From positions 62,001 through 126,000 of the forward strand of contig CACZZO010000001.1 in assembly GCA_902785755.1 (NCBI GenBank): a stretch of 64,000 nucleotides of DNA. Direction: 5' to 3'. The DNA is from an uncultured Bacteroidia bacterium (GTDB lineage Bacteria > Bacteroidota > Bacteroidia > Bacteroidales > F082). The notes under the pieces were generated by a model. It saw nothing but the letters and a program-made list of their open reading frames with translations. It did not search any database and was not told the origin of the DNA. The translations under genes were made by a program, and so were the position numbers. Shown in pieces: positions 59,101 to 64,000 of this stretch (position 1 is its first letter; each line of letters starts with the position of its first letter).

Positions 59101-62100
59101 GCGGCGCAACCAACTGGAACAAGCCGGGCGGTGGAGACCACTTGAGTGGTAACACCTTTACCGTATCCATCGACAATGCAACCCATGACACATTGGCATC
59201 CCACACCACTTATTATGTGCAGGCCTACGCTACCAACAGCGCCGGCACCCACACATGCCAAACCGTTTCGTTCCAAACTGATTTCGACAAGCCCTCGGTG
59301 GAGCTGGACAACATCAACAACCTTGTCTCCGTTGAAGGCACAGAAACCAATCCGCCCACTCTCACCGGAACGGGCAACTACACTGTCACGCTTGCAGGTA
59401 CCACTCCAGTTCAGACCCACGGCGTGTGCTGGAGCACCTTCCACAATCCCAAGAGAACCCATTCGGACGTGGCCAACACCCACTTCCAAGATGGTACGGG
59501 TACCATCAACGAAAGTGGCTCAAGTTCGGCAACGATGAACCAACGCTTCCCCAACATGAAGTATTATGCCCGCGCCTATGCCAGCACCGAGACCCCCAAC
59601 GACGCCATCGACCCCAACAACCCCGCAAACAACACTTACGCTTTGGCCGACATCGTTTATTCCGACGAAAGAGCCTTCCTCACCCTTCCCCTTATGCAAT
59701 CCAATGGCGTCAGCAACATCAACAGCACCAGCGCAACGCTTGCGGGAACCATCGCCAGCCGCGACCCCGAGCACTACCTGATTAAATACGGTGTGTGCTG
59801 GGGAACGAATGAGAACCCAGAACCTAACTTCGGCTATGATCCTGAAACCGAAACAGCCAACTATGCTGATGTTGTCATCACCTCGGCCAGTTCCACCACG
59901 CGCCCGTTCAGTTTCAATGTCACGGGGCTTGCTGACCCAGAAAATCCGAATGATCCCCAAACCTACCATTACCGCGCATACGCCATCAATAGGAACGGCA
60001 CCAGTGGCACAGGCTACGATTTCACCGCTGCCCTGACCAATGTTGCCTATGGCCCGGATGTGGAATTTCAAACCACGCCATACACCATCACTGCCACTGC
60101 CAATCCGGCAAGTGCCGGTAGCGTGGCCTACACCTCCGGCCTCACCTCAGGCGGCGGTTGGGACGGTTCCGCCACTTTCACATTGACGGCCTCAGCCAAT
60201 ACCGATTGGCAATTCAAGAATTGGACGAGGGATGATGAAACTACTACCCCCCTTACTGGTAACCCGTTGACACAAACCTCTTCTGGTGAGAATCCTGATG
60301 TTAATGCCAACGACCACACCTACTTGGCCAACTTCCAGGCAAGGGTGAGCGTGGCAGCCAACGGAACGGGTAGGGTAGGCATCACAGCGGGTACGGTAGT
60401 CATCACAAATCAAGAGGAAATCGAGGCTTATATTGACCTCGATACAATTGTTACGGTTACGGCAACACCTACTCCTGAAAGTAGTGCTTCCTTCCTCTAT
60501 TGGACAGATGCCGCTGGCGTAATCATCCTGGGCGACGATGGCGAACCAGTGGTGGATACTTACACCTTCCCCTTATCGGCACCTGTCAGCCTGACAGCCC
60601 ACTTCAGCATACGAACCATTTCAGTTTCAGCCATCCCTGCCGAGGGAGTCACAGTGACAGGAGGTGGCACTTATAGTAATAATGCACTCTGCACTGTGTC
60701 GGCCAACACCAACGATGACTATGTTTTCCTCTATTGGAAGGAAGGCGACAATGTGGTTTCAACTGATGCAGAGTACACTTTCACCGTTTCTTCGGACAGA
60801 ACCTTGACGGCATACTTCGGCAGAACGATTGCGGTTTCGGCCAACAATAATGGTAGTGTAAGTGGTGGCGGCAACTACCCTGTGGGTGCCGAATGTAAAG
60901 TGGAAGCTACACCAGCAGAGGGTTATGTGTTCTCGAATTGGACGGAAAACAATGTGGTTGTTGTAGATGGCGAAAACAATCCTGTTCCAGCCACTTACAC
61001 TTTCACCGTTTCGGACAACCGCACATTGGTGGCTAACTTCGCGGCAAGCGGAGGCGGCGGCAAGTCTGCTTCGGCTGGTTCAGGAGTTTCAGCCCCGCGC
61101 CCGCGCGACATCTATCCCGCCCCCGCCCGCGAGCCTTGGGACTGGGACGATGACCTCCGCGACGGCGAGCCAACCGTTCCCACCGTGACCACGGACGCAG
61201 TGACTGATGTCACTGCCACAATAGCGACCGTGGCAGGCAAGGTTACTGCATTGGGCACTGACCCAGGAGGTGCCACTCTCAGCGAGGCTGGCATTTGGTA
61301 CAGCACCACTAATGACACTTACGATGCCACAGACAATCCGGGTACTTTCGTGGCGGCCACTTCTCCTATGGTTGGCACGGCCTTTAGCGTGGAGCTCACC
61401 GATTTGAACGCCGACAAAACCTATTATGTCCGTGCCTATGCCAAGAACAGTGTGGTGGACAACTACGGTTTTGGCGATGCTATGAGTTTCAGATACAATC
61501 CTGCTGTGGTTACTGGTTCAGTGACCTACGAGATTTCAGGCACAACAGGCACAAATATCACACCCACTATCATTGGCAACAAGGTTTCCGACAAAGGCGA
61601 GTCTGACCTTGACCTTACCGATGCTGGCATTTGGTACAGCACCAGTGGCGACACTTACGATGGCACCAGCAACCCAGGTACTTTCAAGCAAGCTTCATCG
61701 ATACCTGCTATTAATGAAGAATACATTGTAACACTTGATTGTAACATAAGCCCCGACCAGCCTTGCTATGCCCGCGCCTACGCCAGAAACGCAAATGGCA
61801 CTTACTTTGGTGAGGTTTGTGATGTTACATTCAAGAGCCCCAAGGTGACCACTAAGGGTGTGAGTTATACAAATACTGGAGAACCCCAAGTGAAAGGTGT
61901 CGTGACAGACAAAGTTTCTGGTGATGCTATCGTCAGTCCTCCTGGTGCTTTCGCCGTAGGCATCTGGTACAGTGAGTCCAACTCGGTTTATGATGCCACT
62001 GGCAATCCGGGTACTTTCAAGCCAGCTGAAGCTGGATCTTTTACCACAGACGAATACACCGTAACGCTCTCAGAGTTGGATGCAAGCGAGACGTATTACG

Positions 62101-64000
62101 CCCGCGCTTATGTCACCTACAATAGTGGCACAACCTATTATTTTGGTGAAGCGGTCAGTTTTTCAACGGACAACTTTTTCATAGTCACCGGCAACATCAC
62201 CAATGTTACGGGAAGTTCCGCCACGGTAAATTGCACTTTGATGAGTGCAGGCACTGAATCGGTGAGCGAGATAGGCATCTGGTACAGCACCGAAGCCCCT
62301 GTTTGGAATGCCACTACCAACGCGGGGGAGTTTACGGCAGCAAGTGGTACCACTGTCGGAACGGAATACAGCGTTAATTTGACCAACCTTACTGGCTTCA
62401 ACCAATACGTGCGTGCCTATGCCAAGGTCGCCGTCAACAGCGGTGGCGGCGGCGAAGGCAAGGACGACCCCACCTATAACTATCTCTTCGGCAACCTCTC
62501 TACCATCTACACCAACTCGCCCTCGGTGAGTTACAACACATCCGACTACGGTGGCGGCATCTACATGACCAATAGAAAACCCAACACCCCCACCAAGCTC
62601 GTCTTCTCAGGCCCCACTGAGCCTAACCCCACTGACCACGGCATCATCAACTACAACTACGCTTCAGAGGTCGGCGGAGGCATCTACATCGATAAATCGG
62701 CCTATATGTGGATGAAAGGCCACTGCGAGGTGAACGCCAACCGTGTGCCTGAAGGCAAACGCGGCGGCGGCATCTATTTGGACGGACGTTTGTATGTGGG
62801 AGAAGGCAAGGACGATGCAGCCGGCACACACGGTCTCATCGTGAACAAGAACTACGCTATCACTGCTACCGATGCCGACTTCGCCGCCAATTATTCAGCC
62901 ATTGCGAATGGAACGGCATCCGCTGCCATATCCGACACCTACAAGAAGGCACTCAACAATGTGTTCCTCACAAGATACGAGAGCGACTTTGTCCTCAACT
63001 GGGATGGTGATCATGCCTCCCATGATGATGATGCAACGGTCATCTCCTTGTTGAGCGACATTTCGGGGAAAGATACGGAAGGCAAGCCTTACACCAACAT
63101 CGGTTTCCATGTGTTGCGCGGCTTCTGCCCTGTGGTGGCCACCTCAGAAGAACCATGGGGATCCTATGTGAACACCTCTGAAAACGACAGTGACAAACCC
63201 ATCTACGAGAGTTGGCTCTACAGTCTCATGGGTAATAATAGCGGAAGTAGTAGCGGAAGTGAAAGCAGTGGCCTTGATGCCAACGGTGCCTTGTTTGAGG
63301 ACACCGACACCTACGTGGCCATCCATGTCAGAAAACACGCGGGTCCGCCCTTCCTGCCCAAGTATATCTACCTTTGGGGCTGCTGGACCTATCCGGCTGT
63401 CAATGAAGACCCGGAAGACCTGAATCCCATGACGAACATCCCGTCCACTACAGCGAACTTCCGCGGCCACTACAAGATTGTCGACAAGACCAACGGCATC
63501 CTCACATGGGAAATCTATAGCGAGGAAGGCCTTTCGTGGTTCTCGTCCTATGTCAATGGCCTGAATGTTTTCGAAAATGGAGATGATGCCCATGATAAAT
63601 ACAATCCTAACAAGAACCCCTACGCCAAGGCCACGCTGATGAACGACCTCGACATGAGCAGCCACATCTGGACTCCTATCGGCTCGGTGACCACCTTCAA
63701 TGCAGGAAACATTGGTAATGAACAAAGCGGAAGCACAGATGGAGCGCTTTTCACTGACGACCCAGAAGACCCCCACCATTTCAAAGGGAGTTTCGACGGC
63801 CAAGGCCACATCATCAGAGGCGTGAACGTGCGCTATGTGACGGGCATCTACAAATACGGCTTGTTCGGCTATTTGGACAAGGGCGCTTCGGTGAAAAACG
63901 TGTTCGTCGACGAATCCAACTTCATCACCGACGACCCAAGTAAGTCCTACACTGTGGGCGGCATTGCCGGCTTGGTGACCGCTTCCGACAGCAAGAACAT
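53187..64000 (+). CDS. Giant modular surface protein/adhesin, 3' end outside the window
   Basis: An uninterrupted frame of more than 3600 codons that runs off the window. A second ATG at 53217 begins the signal peptide (FRLLTLTLLALLIGGG) more directly. Blocks in order: a beta-helix region (about residues 330-1450) with many NNGGGI/GGGIY/GGGV turns; Fn3-like repeats (about 1530-2255) with TYYARAYATN-like strands; an InlB-B-like block (about 2300-2625: FLYWTD, YVFSNWTENN); a short Gly/Pro/Asp-rich hinge (about 2625-2655); four tandem repeats of 105-112 residues each carrying GIWYS...NPGTF (about 2655-3088); a second GGGI beta-helix block (about 3115-3215); and GLUG-like motifs at the end (FKGSFDGQGHIIRGVNVR, GGIAGLV). 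A T9SS sorting domain is expected beyond the window. Likely a cell-surface adhesin; ligand unknown. Confidence 0.88.
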   Translation, partial: MKVNNLNNSTMKQRYSFRSNAVKFRLLTLTLLALLIGGGMKAIGQVTTFTLDYTDSADKTYYVTSTNELATSANNTPESGPLAYKFYVSETSNPTSGTKYDHFYKVHVNNADATVTFIFQTDKPVGFSNGPYANENAFKVTKGTLILKLDEEHYTSDTTLRRVGNFTTDKNNNQNSPFYLINDAGAASHQRLIIEGLDPEPDDLLYPVNNVKQDTATYLPGRQFVIDGAANITSVNMTTGDPTYTGIATNKRPLFRVETGTLHLTNVTIQNSINSATDATHGGIFLMLNDSPSQSSRNLDVILTHCWLHNLVSTNFKTGYPGIGLQWQMRKANGSGSVVLKRSKFSSISNNSGQEAAIRSTTGCKASVTIDSCNINNNFGGGIRWQGLVADPMQVKNTTIKGNYTKKSGGGIMAKSPLELTACKILNNTAYEHGGGINYMCYDETGMTVAEAGMIYPNNLELTMDAATIIDGNKTETGNGGGIMVWGRLINLTRTGQMGYVYHEYGPNGNVVGPYQMKVNLNGATIQNNEAHNNGGGIYIVREEDASCYLIDCKLSYGNIKGNKALYGNGGGVCINQTGTPNPDHVNADHPAQDIGVYTGGGSNNLTIAENKAEENGGGLYLYAVTDGSGWTAVQKFNTKIELNDHTFIQKDSTSNGFGGGVYLHQGNITMNNATIGGSAADLGNYTGSSGGGIYVHSGTVTMLSTLIQHNKANSGNGGGLYVGGGDVFINPNEIGAGIRSKISNNTAGQDGGGIYTAAGKLTAYGSFSESGAQSNHIEITNNKALGGNGGGIYCQGTSTSQSWEYDIRLRRVDIGNNEAGESGGGVYLYKGKISVIDGAINGNTATKSGGGVYTEEGNIDINATRDERFASEIMGNTAGINGGGLNTHKGYIRIFGTSKDQRIPIANNNANRGSGGGIFCMGEGADTQYITMQHADLINNKAVNGDGNAGTGVVAGCGGGMYLQKGKIAITDVNLQNNYAKNNGGGINNHEGSIDVNGCFIGSSHSDGGEYWYKDGVTYNPASTNNDTDRGNEAGNNGGGIYTHKGDIDIEDYVLTSGNIFREESKITFNEAGKNGGGINTHMGTIYINTKEEDDQIEVAFNRANKGGGMYANAGTIIAHNALIHDNTATLNGGGANNHSGDIRFYGGSLSNNTAEKGHGGGAYTNVGDIDLFQFPSTNLMNPTLNDGMKVFNNIAKINGGAFNNHTGRVDVRHATLYNNTATNGNGGAIFCEGPHANSDKGLGYTIRLLYSDMVQNKTRGQDGTATDPTGRGGGIYLKYGSIFAHYSNILNNSANINGGGIDNHSGNILLYGCNVQENQAVTGNGGGIFTYAGDITIGPSTAHDGISTTSKPTIITLNTAKQDGGGINNQQGNITINGDIVANNKALEGNGGGVYIADGIIDMNGGRIDYNKADNGQGGGVWSGGGEFNIKDRNATPDPIVLIVDSEVKRGTSGQTATIHYHLIDQGKYTDVTNVEHGIIWGEDSPNTEVVYNDTEGHQPAPYFCKQGEPACQRITIPAKTAEQTSIGIEANKTYKVKAFFRYKTIENGTPVVKTGYSETMEFVTYSSTPLVLSGTVSNITSTSAEGSGKILDTGDSPIIASNGRGVQIWTGSSTPPSSLTVDNKRPSQDETDFFTVDLRKKEGDTYVDLNPNTTYYARAYATNNQGTSYGNTVEFKTLKNTPDMGNNPVIVTTDIVNGVIVATAEFSMPTGTTFGGTNGVKAFGFVWSTDDDPELLQDHTVQCTQSSITHDTTFTASYSPVRPNLTFYVRAFASYNETSVTPTSDITNYSVSEPTQHISPSLDGSPVVRATSISGITQNQATINCEIYSGYVSGTTTTKYGVYVDNLVNNNVPENDPDYGTHRFPSSNFVPQSTTPPNNDKGTYSVTLTGLTPGTTYYLKAYATNDNGANYSYGNDYNFTALPISQPNVVIVAIDNITKGSAQVHCSVNNGGGTVTDWGIKYSTNSNMSGATNWNKPGGGDHLSGNTFTVSIDNATHDTLASHTTYYVQAYATNSAGTHTCQTVSFQTDFDKPSVELDNINNLVSVEGTETNPPTLTGTGNYTVTLAGTTPVQTHGVCWSTFHNPKRTHSDVANTHFQDGTGTINESGSSSATMNQRFPNMKYYARAYASTETPNDAIDPNNPANNTYALADIVYSDERAFLTLPLMQSNGVSNINSTSATLAGTIASRDPEHYLIKYGVCWGTNENPEPNFGYDPETETANYADVVITSASSTTRPFSFNVTGLADPENPNDPQTYHYRAYAINRNGTSGTGYDFTAALTNVAYGPDVEFQTTPYTITATANPASAGSVAYTSGLTSGGGWDGSATFTLTASANTDWQFKNWTRDDETTTPLTGNPLTQTSSGENPDVNANDHTYLANFQARVSVAANGTGRVGITAGTVVITNQEEIEAYIDLDTIVTVTATPTPESSASFLYWTDAAGVIILGDDGEPVVDTYTFPLSAPVSLTAHFSIRTISVSAIPAEGVTVTGGGTYSNNALCTVSANTNDDYVFLYWKEGDNVVSTDAEYTFTVSSDRTLTAYFGRTIAVSANNNGSVSGGGNYPVGAECKVEATPAEGYVFSNWTENNVVVVDGENNPVPATYTFTVSDNRTLVANFAASGGGGKSASAGSGVSAPRPRDIYPAPAREPWDWDDDLRDGEPTVPTVTTDAVTDVTATIATVAGKVTALGTDPGGATLSEAGIWYSTTNDTYDATDNPGTFVAATSPMVGTAFSVELTDLNADKTYYVRAYAKNSVVDNYGFGDAMSFRYNPAVVTGSVTYEISGTTGTNITPTIIGNKVSDKGESDLDLTDAGIWYSTSGDTYDGTSNPGTFKQASSIPAINEEYIVTLDCNISPDQPCYARAYARNANGTYFGEVCDVTFKSPKVTTKGVSYTNTGEPQVKGVVTDKVSGDAIVSPPGAFAVGIWYSESNSVYDATGNPGTFKPAEAGSFTTDEYTVTLSELDASETYYARAYVTYNSGTTYYFGEAVSFSTDNFFIVTGNITNVTGSSATVNCTLMSAGTESVSEIGIWYSTEAPVWNATTNAGEFTAASGTTVGTEYSVNLTNLTGFNQYVRAYAKVAVNSGGGGEGKDDPTYNYLFGNLSTIYTNSPSVSYNTSDYGGGIYMTNRKPNTPTKLVFSGPTEPNPTDHGIINYNYASEVGGGIYIDKSAYMWMKGHCEVNANRVPEGKRGGGIYLDGRLYVGEGKDDAAGTHGLIVNKNYAITATDADFAANYSAIANGTASAAISDTYKKALNNVFLTRYESDFVLNWDGDHASHDDDATVISLLSDISGKDTEGKPYTNIGFHVLRGFCPVVATSEEPWGSYVNTSENDSDKPIYESWLYSLMGNNSGSSSGSESSGLDANGALFEDTDTYVAIHVRKHAGPPFLPKYIYLWGCWTYPAVNEDPEDLNPMTNIPSTTANFRGHYKIVDKTNGILTWEIYSEEGLSWFSSYVNGLNVFENGDDAHDKYNPNKNPYAKATLMNDLDMSSHIWTPIGSVTTFNAGNIGNEQSGSTDGALFTDDPEDPHHFKGSFDGQGHIIRGVNVRYVTGIYKYGLFGYLDKGASVKNVFVDESNFITDDPSKSYTVGGIAGLVTASDSKN

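Overview
The window is a 64 kb piece of a Bacteroidota chromosome, most likely order Bacteroidales. The evidence is the set of type IX secretion (T9SS) parts (PorW/SprE, plug protein, PorV-like protein, a C-terminal sorting domain), TonB-dependent barrels, Bacteroidota-type LptE and bactofilin, and at least a dozen promoters with the -7 box TAnnTTTG typical of this phylum. No ribosomal RNA is present; one tRNA-Ala(GGC) lies near 28.2 kb.

Layout. 0-5 kb (minus): plsX, a GNAT-like gene, fakB and fakA, a fatty-acid activation and phospholipid set interspersed with REP-like palindromes. 5-9 kb: a DUF4143 ATPase gene lies between fakA and an MMPL exporter gene and is bordered by a 48-bp copy of the MMPL 3' end. 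9-14.5 kb (minus operon): pheT, a sigma-54 activator, lptE, a TPR protein and secG. 14.6-20.5 kb is accessory: a second DUF4143 ATPase behind four 23-bp tandem repeats, a DUF234 ATPase bracketed by 17-bp inverted repeats, a fused toxin-antitoxin remnant, a thioredoxin-like lipoprotein and a DUF2975/HTH pair. 20.5-28 kb (plus operon): a membrane-anchored kinase-like protein without its catalytic Asp, porW, a bactofilin, folE, fabD and an S41 protease. 28-33 kb (minus): tRNA-Ala, a histidine kinase overlapping rpoN, and asnS. 33-35.7 kb: a lone IS200/REP-type Y1 transposase with palindromes, DAHP synthase-chorismate mutase and two small lipoproteins.

36-45.5 kb is a three-gene operon for a TonB-dependent receptor, a 1516-residue T9SS substrate and a PorV-like barrel. 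45.5-50.4 kb: greA behind a promoter-terminator leader, a HIT protein, the T9SS plug protein and priA. 50.5 kb to the end: a TonB-type barrel, then an open-ended gene of more than 3600 codons encoding a modular surface protein (GGGI beta-helix, Fn3-like, InlB-B-like and GLUG-like blocks).

The most notable signals are: the DUF4143 gene bordered by a duplicated MMPL 3' end; the DUF234 ATPase bracketed by inverted repeats; the putative pseudokinase beside porW and bactofilin; the TA fusion scar; the REP-like family with a candidate RAYT; the promoter-terminator leader of greA; and the giant adhesin. Function calls are from reading sequence only; no database search was run.
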